From NCBI RefSeq assembly GCF_000760695.4, contig NZ_JHEG04000001.1, positions 8,469,123 through 8,533,122 on the forward strand: a stretch of 64,000 nucleotides of DNA. The letters are read 5' to 3'. Shown piece by piece: positions 54,031 through 63,338 of the stretch (positions within the stretch are counted from its first letter, which is position 1; each line of letters begins with the position of its first letter). The translations under genes and the position numbers were made by a program. The DNA comes from Tolypothrix bouteillei VB521301. Lineage in GTDB: Bacteria > Cyanobacteriota > Cyanobacteriia > Cyanobacteriales > Nostocaceae. A model generated the notes under the pieces. The model was not told where the DNA came from. It was given only the letters and a program-made list of their open reading frames with translations, and did no database searches.

Positions 54031-56133
54031 TCATCTTAATTGAACCGATCGCTGGTCGCACAATCGCAAAGCACGTACAACTAAAGAATAAAGCTGCAAA
54101 AACTCAATTTCATCGCGATCGAATTTATTCAAATCGAACTCTTTGAGGCTGTAAACACGTGTGCTCAAACTCGGCTCTGGCAAACGATCGCCATTCGGTA
54201 AAAAACGTACCATACACCGCCAACTGTCTGCGATCGCCTTCTCATATCCCGCACACAATTCAATCTGCTTTAACTTTGCCACATCCTTACTTTGAAACCC
54301 CTCAGTCCAAGCCGAATGGTGGCGACCTGCTGCCATCATTACCGTATAAACAATGTATGTTATTTTATCCTTGTCAGAAGTATACCGACACAATAATGGA
54401 ACCAAAGACTGTTTGAGAACTTCCCGTGCTAAAAAAGCACTTTCCACCGCATGATTGGGACGCTTATTTTTCTTTTCATAGGCTTTTAAGTCGGTTTTTT
54501 GTTCTGGCTCATCAGGATTATAATCGGTATGGGCTAGCAAATATTCCCTTGGATTTTTCCCTCCATACTTGGCATGAGCAATTTTCTGCCATCCCCGCAT
54601 GACTTCTTGCCATTTTGATTGTAATTTTCCTAGATCGTGGGTAAAAATCGCCAAAAAGACCAGAACTTCAAACAAAGCTTCGGCTTCGTTGATTGAAAGA
54701 CTGGGTAAGATTTTAGTTTGAATAAATTTACCACCAGCTACAAGCAATTCATCACGGACAGCAGCATACTTGACTTTTACTGATTCCCCATTTTTCAACA
54801 AAATTGAGTAAAAATCTTCTCGCCATAATTTCCACATCAAAACCAAATGCCCAACATAATTATCCATCCGATAGCAATACTGAGAAATAATTGTTTTGTC
54901 TTGTTTGGGCGGCGATTTAAATTTATTGCCTTTGACATCAATACCAATTCTTAGACCAATATACTCGTCGTAATTAATATAACGAGGATTGACAAAGATT
55001 CGATAGCAGCCAATTAAAAAATCACGGGAAGTAATCGGGCTCAAAACAGGTTGGCTGTAAGATTGAGATTTATCTTTTGGCGTTTCAATCCGTTTAAAAA
55101 TCCAATCATTCCCAAAACCTATGTTCTCTTGAAAATCTTGCCAAGCTTTACATAAGGTAGAAATCGGTACCGAGAAAGGCAGTAATTTTTGAATATCGTC
55201 AATCTCCTTATCGTCATCATCGAAGAAACTCGATTCTGTCCAGGTAAATACACTGCGATTATCGACTTTTCTAATTAGCTCGACTGCTTTTGATTCATCT
55301 CCTTTAAAAACGGTATCATAAAAATTATTCTCAAACTCCATTTCGATATTTTCGCGACGTTTGAGAGTGAGCAAATCTTCATCTCGATGAACGCGATTAA
55401 TCCATTCCTCCTCAATCCGAAAACCCACATGCTCGCGGGCTTGCTCGGAATTGATATGAGCTTCTAAAACCTGCCAAGTTAACTCACAAATTTCTTTTTG
55501 ATAAGGTAAAAAGCTTTCTTTCTCAGTTTCTACTTTCTCAATCACATCGACATTAATAAAATCTTTTTCTATGATTGGAGATTCTTCAACTTCAAATAAA
55601 TCTGTTTCTGCTAAATCTCGATTCTCTCGGTTTACCTCCACCTTTCGATAAATAAAAACTTCCCCATTTTCTCCCGGAAACCTTGCACAGCGTCCCGCAC
55701 GTTGCAATAGCGAATTCATCGGACTCAGTTGAGTATGTAAAACTTCGCAGGTAATATTAATTCCTGCTTCTATGACTTGAGTAGAAATTAAAACTTGACA
55801 AGGATCATTTTCTGCAAAATTATTCTCTCGCCAATTTTGAGAAAATACATCTTTCAAATAGCTTTCCTTCGCAGCACGGTGCTCTGGTAAAAACCTCGCA
55901 TGTAACAGGGTAATTTCTATCTCAAAATCTTGATTTAAGGCTTTCAAATCTCGGTAAATTCCTTGTGCTTGAGAAACCGTATTACAAATGACAATTACTC
56001 GCTGACGTTTTTTCTGTTGAATATCATTCCAAATCTGCTGCGCTGTCAGAGGTTGGGAAACGGTACGAAAAGTTCGACACCGATTGGCTTCAGTGATTTT
56101 TAAATCAACATCTTCAACTCGAATAATTTCCAT
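54031..56133 (-). CDS. cas3: Cas3-like protein, C-terminal part: helicase domain 2 plus HD nuclease
   Basis: This 700-residue protein begins with the second RecA-like half of a Cas3-type helicase (VIVICNTVSQAQ, STQVIEAGINI, and motif VI QRAGRCAR near residue 145). A long middle region follows, then an HD nuclease domain (FTHDLGK with His499/Asp500, NHAVESAFLA, AGRHHSAW). So the HD domain is C-terminal, the reverse of most Cas3 proteins. The first RecA half is encoded separately just upstream; the ATG overlaps that gene's stop by one base (TAATG). Together the two would unwind and degrade DNA. It is the last gene of the type III-like cas operon, next to the leader. Confidence 0.88.
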   Translation of the reverse strand: MEIIRVEDVDLKITEANRCRTFRTVSQPLTAQQIWNDIQQKKRQRVIVICNTVSQAQGIYRDLKALNQDFEIEITLLHARFLPEHRAAKESYLKDVFSQNWRENNFAENDPCQVLISTQVIEAGINITCEVLHTQLSPMNSLLQRAGRCARFPGENGEVFIYRKVEVNRENRDLAETDLFEVEESPIIEKDFINVDVIEKVETEKESFLPYQKEICELTWQVLEAHINSEQAREHVGFRIEEEWINRVHRDEDLLTLKRRENIEMEFENNFYDTVFKGDESKAVELIRKVDNRSVFTWTESSFFDDDDKEIDDIQKLLPFSVPISTLCKAWQDFQENIGFGNDWIFKRIETPKDKSQSYSQPVLSPITSRDFLIGCYRIFVNPRYINYDEYIGLRIGIDVKGNKFKSPPKQDKTIISQYCYRMDNYVGHLVLMWKLWREDFYSILLKNGESVKVKYAAVRDELLVAGGKFIQTKILPSLSINEAEALFEVLVFLAIFTHDLGKLQSKWQEVMRGWQKIAHAKYGGKNPREYLLAHTDYNPDEPEQKTDLKAYEKKNKRPNHAVESAFLAREVLKQSLVPLLCRYTSDKDKITYIVYTVMMAAGRHHSAWTEGFQSKDVAKLKQIELCAGYEKAIADSWRCMVRFLPNGDRLPEPSLSTRVYSLKEFDLNKFDRDEIEFLQLYSLVVRALRLCDQRSVQLR

Positions 56134-56768
56134 TATGAATCTTCGATTATTTCCTTAATTTTTACCGCTAATTCATCCGTTAACGTCGCCGTCATCAATA
56201 AAACTGGGGAAATCCCCTTAATTTGCTGCAACACCTTTAAAACAGTAGTAAAAGACCTGTCAGGGTCGAGTAAATGCAGTTCATCAAACACTAAATAAGA
56301 CGCAAAAATCGCTCCACAATTGACATTACCCGAACCACGACCAACTGAATAGGGAATATTTAAAAAACTGCTTAACATTTGGTCGATAGTACAAAAAATA
56401 ATATCCCCCTCAAAACGCGGATCTTCCGGGTTTTCCCCCGTCTGTAAAGTCACCACTAATTTTCTTTCCAGGGGATAAACACTTTCCCAATTTGCAACCA
56501 GCTTCTCTACCCGTTGACGCAGACTGTTTGCAAGGGTACGTAAAGGTACGATATAGATTAACTTATTGGGAAAATCGAGCTTGAGGGATTTCGCAAATAG
56601 AAAGGGTGCGATCGCAGTTTCGGTTTTCCCCGAACCTGTAGGAGCGCGAAGCAGGGTATCTTCACGGTTGAGAATGCGATTGATGGTCTGGGTTTGGAAG
56701 TTGTAGGGATGGTGGGTGGTGAGGGTATGAAAGAGTTGGTGAATATCTGTTTGAATTGCGTTACTCAT
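56133..56768 (-). CDS. cas3: Cas3-like protein, N-terminal part: DEAD-type helicase domain 1
   Basis: This 211-residue protein holds only the first RecA-like domain of a Cas3 helicase: Walker A APTGSGKTETA, VPLRTLA, TIDQMLSSF, the DExH-type box FDELHLLD, and motif III LMTATL. It ends there, and the remaining helicase half and HD nuclease follow in another frame with a TAATG overlap. The split lies between the two RecA domains at a natural linker. It could be a true two-gene enzyme, a programmed frameshift, or a single frameshift error. It overlaps the upstream RAMP gene by 8 nt. Confidence 0.88.
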   Translation of the reverse strand: MSNAIQTDIHQLFHTLTTHHPYNFQTQTINRILNREDTLLRAPTGSGKTETAIAPFLFAKSLKLDFPNKLIYIVPLRTLANSLRQRVEKLVANWESVYPLERKLVVTLQTGENPEDPRFEGDIIFCTIDQMLSSFLNIPYSVGRGSGNVNCGAIFASYLVFDELHLLDPDRSFTTVLKVLQQIKGISPVLLMTATLTDELAVKIKEIIEDS

Positions 56769-59055
56769 GATATTTTACATTTTTGATACTACCGTCATCT
56801 TTTACAGCAGTAATTTTGACTTTGACATTTTGTCCTGCTTCCAAGAATTTTGCTGCTTTATGCTCTTCTGTAGTTTTTTTTGTTCCATCTGGTAATTGAT
56901 AAGTTACTTTCATGCTCTTTATATTAGAAACCGTTGCATCCAAAATTTGACCTATCGTAAATTTGGGAGATGCTTTAGTTGGAATATTTGTTTTAGGTTT
57001 TGGTAAATTTGCGTTAGAAGTATTTCTAAATCTCCGCTTATCTTCTTTTGATTCACCCATTACCTGGAATGGTGTTGGAAGCACTGGACGGTTTATATAC
57101 TCCTTCGCATCAATCGTCATATAACGAGTGTCATTAGGTAATGGAGGCTTATCACACCGCAACATCAACAAAAGCATCTGAATGCGGGGTATATCATCTA
57201 GTTTGACTGCATTGTATCCTTCTGGATGGTCATCAAGATGGATATTATTAACGATAAATTGTTCAAAAGCATTAATGCAATATGTCGATATTGAATCTGT
57301 ATTGCTTTGGTCTTCTTCTCCCGATAACCATTGATTATTACTACTATCAAATAATTTCGAGTAACGCTTTTGACGGTTATTCAGTAAAAGCTGGTGTTCT
57401 ATTTTCACAGCACCCATTCCTAATGGCTTACCCATACCTAGAGATAAACAATATTGAGGTACTGCTGCTTTTTGTAATATCCACAGTATCGCACCTAGCT
57501 CGATATCAGCGAGGTTTTCAAAGTGGATATCAAAAGTGAATTTTACACCTGCTCTTATGGGTTTGATTTTAGTTATTTGAGTTCCCTTAGCGTTATCACC
57601 TTCAGGATGTTCGATATCAGGATTCTTCCCCTTATGCCAATATAATTTATGACCACGAATGACGGTTTCTCCTACTTGGTTATCTTTCGGTGGTTTGCTT
57701 GCATAATGCCTAAGTTGTATTTTTTCAGGACTAGTTTGGACTAGGTAATGTTGAAACGTTGTTGGTTTGGGATTGGAAAGAATCTTGGGTGTAATTGTTT
57801 TATCAGGACTTCCTGTTAGCCAAATATCATCATTAATTGTTTTTTCACAAATAGCATGTCCGATAAAAATTCTTCCCTTTAAAGCAGAATGGAAGTTATT
57901 AACAGTACTTTGCTCAATATTACTTTGATTCTCGTTATCTTTACTTCTCACATATCCAAATATTGCCTCAGCTAAATCAATTCTATTAGATTTACCAATG
58001 TTTTTAGGAATAAAATCAACTGCTGAAGCTGCTTTTCCATCTTGTAAGGGTGAATAAGGAATGCGAAAGTTTGGACAATGACCAAATAAAGTCACTTCTG
58101 TTTGTCCGCTTTGAGGTTCGCAATAAAAAATAGGTTTTCCTTCTTTTAAAACTCCAAAATCTTTATCAAAAGGTTCTAGCTTTTGAAATTCGGTTAAAGC
58201 ACTTCGATAGTGTTGAACAGCAACACTACTAATCGAGATGCGATCTATATTATGGTTGATTTCTGGAACAATACAATGATTGCGACGATGGAGATTTGTT
58301 GGATCGTCAGAAGATTCCAGCATATTACCACTGGTGACTAAAACCCCTCGTTCGCGATAACGCTTTTGATTTGCGCTTACTTGTCCGGTAAACCTTCTTG
58401 GACTTTTAAAAAGTGTATCGCCAAAGCTAACATCTATATACTGTGGAATATAGTTTTTTTGATTCATCCTAATCAAAGTTTGAATCCCTACTAAATCTCG
58501 CTCTTTAACCCAGATAATAGAAGACTTTTCAATCATTTTTGCAGGTTGAATATACCAGTTATCCCCTTCCTTCACTAAATAACCAGCTTTAACATTTTTG
58601 AGAAGCTTTTTATACTCACTCCCTAATGGATCGTCTCTTTTTGCTGCAACAGCACGAAAGAAAAACCTTTTTTTATCCGATACCAGTTCCATTTTACTAA
58701 AACTAATAATCTCGATTAAATTTCTGAGCATTCCACGCAAGCTGCTAGCGGGAATCACTGGCTTTCTGGCTTTAGATGCTATCTCCGTGTAGAAAAAATC
58801 TGGCAAATCTTTTGATTCTGCACCACATTCAAATTCTTCTTTAGTTAAACCACAGCGAATATATAAAGGAGATTCAGTTGTAAGCGTACAATCGATTCTA
58901 CCTGTATAACGTTTTTCGGATTGGGCATAGTAAACATTATGCGAAGGTAAAGAATCTGCTTGAATCTCAACTATATCATTGGGTAACTCAACAAAATTAT
59001 AAGGTGCTCTAGCTTTTCTAGAATCTGGTACATTTGTTAAATGTCTAGGCAACAT
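56761..59055 (-). CDS. Large CRISPR RAMP protein, TIGR03986-type (Cas7-like with insertion)
   Basis: This 764-residue protein has RAMP features: LTTESPLYIRCG near the N-terminus, PVIPASSLRGMLRNLIE (about 96-113), FYTEIAS, and a C-terminal-half glycine-rich loop LSLGMGKPLGMGAVKIE. The last about 65 residues (FTIGQILDATVSN...KVKITAV) look like an added OB-fold, RNA-binding-type domain. By size and gene order it matches the TIGR03986 family and the insertion-bearing Cas7 of III-D variant complexes. It should sit along the crRNA at one end of the backbone. Gene overlaps: 11 nt with csx19 upstream and 8 nt with the helicase gene downstream. Confidence 0.88.
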   Translation of the reverse strand: MLPRHLTNVPDSRKARAPYNFVELPNDIVEIQADSLPSHNVYYAQSEKRYTGRIDCTLTTESPLYIRCGLTKEEFECGAESKDLPDFFYTEIASKARKPVIPASSLRGMLRNLIEIISFSKMELVSDKKRFFFRAVAAKRDDPLGSEYKKLLKNVKAGYLVKEGDNWYIQPAKMIEKSSIIWVKERDLVGIQTLIRMNQKNYIPQYIDVSFGDTLFKSPRRFTGQVSANQKRYRERGVLVTSGNMLESSDDPTNLHRRNHCIVPEINHNIDRISISSVAVQHYRSALTEFQKLEPFDKDFGVLKEGKPIFYCEPQSGQTEVTLFGHCPNFRIPYSPLQDGKAASAVDFIPKNIGKSNRIDLAEAIFGYVRSKDNENQSNIEQSTVNNFHSALKGRIFIGHAICEKTINDDIWLTGSPDKTITPKILSNPKPTTFQHYLVQTSPEKIQLRHYASKPPKDNQVGETVIRGHKLYWHKGKNPDIEHPEGDNAKGTQITKIKPIRAGVKFTFDIHFENLADIELGAILWILQKAAVPQYCLSLGMGKPLGMGAVKIEHQLLLNNRQKRYSKLFDSSNNQWLSGEEDQSNTDSISTYCINAFEQFIVNNIHLDDHPEGYNAVKLDDIPRIQMLLLMLRCDKPPLPNDTRYMTIDAKEYINRPVLPTPFQVMGESKEDKRRFRNTSNANLPKPKTNIPTKASPKFTIGQILDATVSNIKSMKVTYQLPDGTKKTTEEHKAAKFLEAGQNVKVKITAVKDDGSIKNVKYHE

Positions 59056-59617
59056 TTTTCAATTCCTTCTCAGTTGTAAGATTAACTAATCTGCTTAAAT
59101 AAATACGAGCTACGCCTGTTTCTACGTCATAATCAATATAGTGACGAACACACAAACGCAATGGACGATATAATTTTTGATTGCTATCAAAAGAGATATT
59201 AATTAACGGAACAGCATGACACAAACCTTGAGAACCATCCGATACTAAGGTAAAACCATTGCTAATTTTTTCTGCTTGTGTACCCCAAAGAATCTGATTT
59301 TCAGGAATAAGCTCTGTATTCTTTTCATCTTCAATAACACGCGCTTGAAAACCCTCATCTGTTTGCCAAAGCATCACTTCAGAGTTTTCGCCAAAAATCC
59401 GACACTGTTGTAACGTTGAACAGCGCAATTTAGCAAATTCAGAAAAAACGCTATCTGCTGTTATTAAATTTTTATCTTGGAATTTTCCCCAAATAACCCC
59501 ATCTTCCGCATGGGCTAATAAATATTTCAATTTATATTTATTCCCTTGTTCTTCCAACCAGTTTTGCAAATTAAAATCTACTGGTACTTTTATAGTTTCG
59601 CATTTAGGTTTATTCAA
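59045..59617 (-). CDS. csx19: Csx19-type CRISPR-associated protein (TIGR03984)
   Basis: This 190-residue protein resembles Csx19/TIGR03984: LLAHAEDGVIWGKF, LQQCRIFGENSEVMLW and LRLCVRHYIDYD...GVARIYLSRLVNL. Csx19 is a small accessory subunit confined to III-D-like loci. The family has no known catalytic motif. Its gene overlaps its upstream neighbour by 4 nt and its downstream neighbour by 11 nt, so it is firmly part of this operon. Confidence 0.85.
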   Translation of the reverse strand: MNKPKCETIKVPVDFNLQNWLEEQGNKYKLKYLLAHAEDGVIWGKFQDKNLITADSVFSEFAKLRCSTLQQCRIFGENSEVMLWQTDEGFQARVIEDEKNTELIPENQILWGTQAEKISNGFTLVSDGSQGLCHAVPLINISFDSNQKLYRPLRLCVRHYIDYDVETGVARIYLSRLVNLTTEKELKNVA

Positions 59618-61026
59618 GGTGTCACCTCCAGATGTAAAGCTGCAACAAATTGATTTAACTCTTCCGGGTTATCGATAGTCAAATCTTTATTACTAGAATT
59701 TTGTACAATTGCCCAATTTTTATCGCCATATTGAATAGTTGCATTTTCACCTTTCAACCTTCCCCGTCCAATACTACTGGTTCCTCCAACAGTTAGATCG
59801 CCAGTCCACAAATCTTTGAGTAATAAAAGTAATAATCCTATTTCTGGTTCTTTTGGGTGACGTAGTTGCAGTGTAATTGTGAGTTTTGTTTTATCATTGC
59901 CAAAAACTGGTTGCTCGTTGAATAAAGCACCATCTAAAGCACCACCAGTAAATCTATCGATCGCAATTCGATTCTGTACTAAGTCGGTGGCGTCATTAAT
60001 TTCAACTTCATCGACAACTAAACGACTTGCTCTTGCTTTTTTTGTCTTCTCATCCACGAAGCCAAATATCTCGTTAATGATATTTGTATGTTTTTGAATA
60101 GTATTAACTATCCTTTCCGCACGATGTCGCAACGCACCAGTTAAACTCGTACCTGATAATATTGCTTTTGCTTCCCCATTCCGTCGAGATTTCAGATGGA
60201 CAACATCAGGTGCTTTATCGGTAGATGCTTGTCCGGAACGAATTAGTAAAGGACTTGCAAGGGTAAATGTAGCTTGGATAGTTAGATGTTGTCTTTTATC
60301 TTCCTCTGCTGTAGTGACACCCAAAGCATCCGCAATATTGCCGTGAGTTGGAGAACCTTCTAATAACCCTGTTTCCCAATGGGGAAATTTTAGCCATTTT
60401 ATACGCTGTTTGTAATCTCGCAAATCAAACTGAAATACTTGCCATTTTTCCACATGACAGCGACCAAAACCGCGAGTTTTCTTGATTCCCAAACGAATTT
60501 TACCTGTTTCTAATCCTTGTAGGCTAATTATTAATTCTCTAATTAACTGCTCTCTCTCACTTTTTTCATCTATTAATAATTCAAAATAGAGGTTAAATTG
60601 GGTTCCTGATTCCAAAAATTCTAGATCGTATTTTGCCCCATCGTCTGCGGTTTTCGTGATGCTATTAATTTTTACTCCATCACGTAATTCTAAGCCGATC
60701 GCGTCGTTACTGAGAGCATCATTCACAAGCAGAGGGCTTTGCTCTCCATCGTCATCACTACGCTCTCCACCAAACAAAATCAAATCATTTTTAGTATCGG
60801 AGGCATTGTTATGTTCTCCCAGATAGTTTCTTAAAGCTCCCGCAATTGAAGAACCCATTAATAAAGCTTTATCTTCAATACTATCTCGTAAAATTTCTAT
60901 ATCTATGTCGCTATCATTATCCCCACTTCCAAAACAAGTAGGAGTATCTAATATCAAAACCCCTTTTATTATTATTCTTTCGATAATCTGGCGTTGATTT
61001 CTAATGTGGATGCGAGCGCAACTCAT
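59614..61026 (-). CDS. Double Cas7 (Csm3-like) RAMP protein
   Basis: This 470-residue protein contains two Csm3-like RAMP units. Unit 1 (about 1-225) has TPTCFGSGDNDSDIDIEILRD, in which Asp42 is the likely target-RNA-cleaving residue, and a glycine-rich loop LGIKKTRGFGRCHVE. Unit 2 (about 245-465) has ASPLLIRSGQ, ILSGTSLTGALRHRAE, RIAIDRFTGGALDGALF and the loop VGGTSSIGRGRLKGE. It corresponds to the Cas7 fusion (Cas7-2x) of III-D variant complexes and would hold two backbone positions on the crRNA. Confidence 0.9.
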   Translation of the reverse strand: MSCARIHIRNQRQIIERIIIKGVLILDTPTCFGSGDNDSDIDIEILRDSIEDKALLMGSSIAGALRNYLGEHNNASDTKNDLILFGGERSDDDGEQSPLLVNDALSNDAIGLELRDGVKINSITKTADDGAKYDLEFLESGTQFNLYFELLIDEKSEREQLIRELIISLQGLETGKIRLGIKKTRGFGRCHVEKWQVFQFDLRDYKQRIKWLKFPHWETGLLEGSPTHGNIADALGVTTAEEDKRQHLTIQATFTLASPLLIRSGQASTDKAPDVVHLKSRRNGEAKAILSGTSLTGALRHRAERIVNTIQKHTNIINEIFGFVDEKTKKARASRLVVDEVEINDATDLVQNRIAIDRFTGGALDGALFNEQPVFGNDKTKLTITLQLRHPKEPEIGLLLLLLKDLWTGDLTVGGTSSIGRGRLKGENATIQYGDKNWAIVQNSSNKDLTIDNPEELNQFVAALHLEVTP

Positions 61027-62675
61027 TATTTAATCTCCTTCATGGCTTTTTTTGCAAGAGCCATAATTAAACGTAGGGTGTATTTTTCAGCTAGTTTACT
61101 TTGTTTGGCAAATTCATCAGTAATACTTCTCTCTATATTTGCAACATTAACTGTTAGGTCTTGCTTATTGCTTACCCAAGTCCAAGATTCTGCATTTTTT
61201 AACCATTCATCAAGTTGGTGCTTAAGAGAAGAATTTTTCTCACTAGGGTAAATTTTTGCTCTTTCCAACTGACCTTGTGCATAAGAAGGAAGATTATTCA
61301 ATAGTGATAGTACTAAATTGCAATCGCCAGTAGACAGAGCTTGTCTTGCAATTATTTGTATGCGGGAAAGCTGGCTGTTACTAATATCTCCTTCAATCTT
61401 CTTTCGTGCAATAAAATTTTGTAGCGCTCTTTCAATTTTTTGGTCTAGTAATCTTTCTGCCATCTGTGCTGCTAACGTGTGTGAAAAATCTTCTTGTAGT
61501 TCCGGTTTGTCTTTAGAATTTTTACTTGGTAAATGAACTCTATACCTAGATTTATCTAACCAGTTAATCGCAACTCTGCCAAAACCTTCATTTCGTCTTT
61601 CTCCAATACCTCTTGCTTCAATGTCTCTAATCGCATCTGGAGTAATATCAAGTTGTTCAAATACAAACACACTACCTGCTGCAAATGCTGCAACTTGAGG
61701 TAGAGGTAAGCCCCATTTACGGTTAAATCCTCCAACTAAGGTGCTGCTTGCATAACTTCTTATGTATTGCAATTTTGTACCCATACCCAAGATTTTCTCT
61801 ATTTCTTGTGTGAGTGGTGCAGGATTTTTGTTGCATGCAGAGGGTGGAATAATAGCATATTGACCCCATTCATCACGCAAAATTAAGTCACTCAGCAGTG
61901 TAACTGTAAAACAATCGCTTTCAATTCTAGTGTCAGGAGAAATATGAACTTCATCCCAATTTGTAGAAAGTTTAACATTACTGATTTTAATATGTCCGTA
62001 TCCGGCAGTTCGAGAACCACCAAGCCAAATATCCTCTGATTTTTGCAGTAATTCCATCAGGAAATTAGCATCAGTATCGTTACTACATATAATTACAGCT
62101 TGAAAAGTTTGCTGGCGATCGATTGCTTCGTAACGAAAGATTTCACCCTCTCCTTGAAGTTGATTCGTTTGAGGATTGCGTTTAATTTGAGTCGAGCGTC
62201 CTTGTTTGCGATCTCGCTGATTGTGAATATTAATTCTTCGCTTTTCTTTATATAGCGTTATCGAATCACTTTTTTTGATGCAAAAACCTTCACCAATAAA
62301 TTTAGGGTTATCCAATTCATCGCTTTGCTCGATTCCAAAATCGAAAATTCTGATTTCTGGCAATTCATCATTTAACTCTGCATCCTTCTCTTTGAACCAA
62401 GAACGCACAATAGGTAAAGTGCGGTTACATTCATTACTTAGTAAATAAGCATTGAGATACTTGGTACTGTTAGCATCAAAAAATAAACGTTTAACTTCAT
62501 CATTATCTAAATCAAGCTCCTGCAAACCATGTTGCTTCAGATAACGTCCAATAACCCCACCACGAATCATGCTACCAGGGATGTAAGAATAGGAAATATC
62601 ACTATTTGGATCGCCTTGAAATGAAGTTGCAAGTAAAGGTTGTTGAGTATACAACGAAACAGTAATTACTTTCAC
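61026..62675 (-). CDS. csx10: Csx10 (Cas5-like RAMP) with long helical C-terminal extension
   Basis: This 549-residue protein matches Csx10: YSYIPGSMIRGGVIGRYL near the N-terminus, the glycine-rich loop WLGGSRTAGYGHI (about 235-247) and a second loop RGIGERRNEGFGRVAI (about 365-380). The last about 160 residues are strongly helical and basic and have no RAMP motif. They may act as a Cas11-like small subunit fused to the Cas5-like part; this is inferred from the reported Cas7-Cas5-Cas11 fusion of a III-D variant. It starts directly at the stop of the upstream cas7 gene and shares one base with the next. Confidence 0.9.
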   Translation of the reverse strand: MKVITVSLYTQQPLLATSFQGDPNSDISYSYIPGSMIRGGVIGRYLKQHGLQELDLDNDEVKRLFFDANSTKYLNAYLLSNECNRTLPIVRSWFKEKDAELNDELPEIRIFDFGIEQSDELDNPKFIGEGFCIKKSDSITLYKEKRRINIHNQRDRKQGRSTQIKRNPQTNQLQGEGEIFRYEAIDRQQTFQAVIICSNDTDANFLMELLQKSEDIWLGGSRTAGYGHIKISNVKLSTNWDEVHISPDTRIESDCFTVTLLSDLILRDEWGQYAIIPPSACNKNPAPLTQEIEKILGMGTKLQYIRSYASSTLVGGFNRKWGLPLPQVAAFAAGSVFVFEQLDITPDAIRDIEARGIGERRNEGFGRVAINWLDKSRYRVHLPSKNSKDKPELQEDFSHTLAAQMAERLLDQKIERALQNFIARKKIEGDISNSQLSRIQIIARQALSTGDCNLVLSLLNNLPSYAQGQLERAKIYPSEKNSSLKHQLDEWLKNAESWTWVSNKQDLTVNVANIERSITDEFAKQSKLAEKYTLRLIMALAKKAMKEIK

Positions 62676-63338
62676 TTAAACTACCTCCGGAATTTGGCCA
62701 AAAATATTGATGTAGCGATTCATATCTTCTTTGGAAATACCATCAAGGGTACATCTAACATTTCCCCTACCTCGATTGCGTCCGCTTCCTACTCGTCTCA
62801 ATGCTAATGTACTTACACATAAAAGTGATAATATTTCATCATTGGGTTTAGTCTCAAATAATAAATCTGCCTTAAATTCAAGTTTGCGAAGAATGACTCG
62901 AAAAGAACGCAAACTTCCTTTATCTGCAACGTAAGTTTGATTATCAATAGCTGTTTGACGGCGAATAGCAGTCAAAGAATTAAGAACATCTTTTTCTGTT
63001 AATTCCTTCTTTTGTATTTGCCAAGTTACGACTTCTCGTAAATCCTCTGGTAAATATGCATCACTAACATACATCGCTCCCATGGTTTCTAAAGTGCTAC
63101 CAGATGAACCAAATAAAGTGCAAGCAATATTTTCCCAGTGAGTCCGAATATTTGGGTGTAAAGTTAATAATAAATTATCGCATTCCTCACTCAACAAACC
63201 CTTTAAACTTCGTCCGCGTAAGTATGGAAACCCAGAGGAATCATGTTCGACTTCTTGGTCTATTAGTCCAGCAACACCATCACCTCTACCAAATGTTGTA
63301 TCGCTTAAAAGTTGAATTTTGAGAGAATATTTAATCAT
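62676..63338 (-). CDS. Single Cas7 (Csm3-like) RAMP protein
   Basis: This 220-residue protein has the Csm3-like start FGRGDGVAGLIDQEVEHD, with Asp27 as the candidate catalytic residue, followed by GFPYLRGRSLKGLL and the C-terminal glycine-rich loop RRVGSGRNRGRGNVRC. It would form a backbone subunit next to Cas10 and Csx10 and cut bound target RNA. The gene abuts both neighbours without spacer, the tightest packing in the operon. Confidence 0.92.
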   Translation of the reverse strand: MIKYSLKIQLLSDTTFGRGDGVAGLIDQEVEHDSSGFPYLRGRSLKGLLSEECDNLLLTLHPNIRTHWENIACTLFGSSGSTLETMGAMYVSDAYLPEDLREVVTWQIQKKELTEKDVLNSLTAIRRQTAIDNQTYVADKGSLRSFRVILRKLEFKADLLFETKPNDEILSLLCVSTLALRRVGSGRNRGRGNVRCTLDGISKEDMNRYINIFGQIPEVV

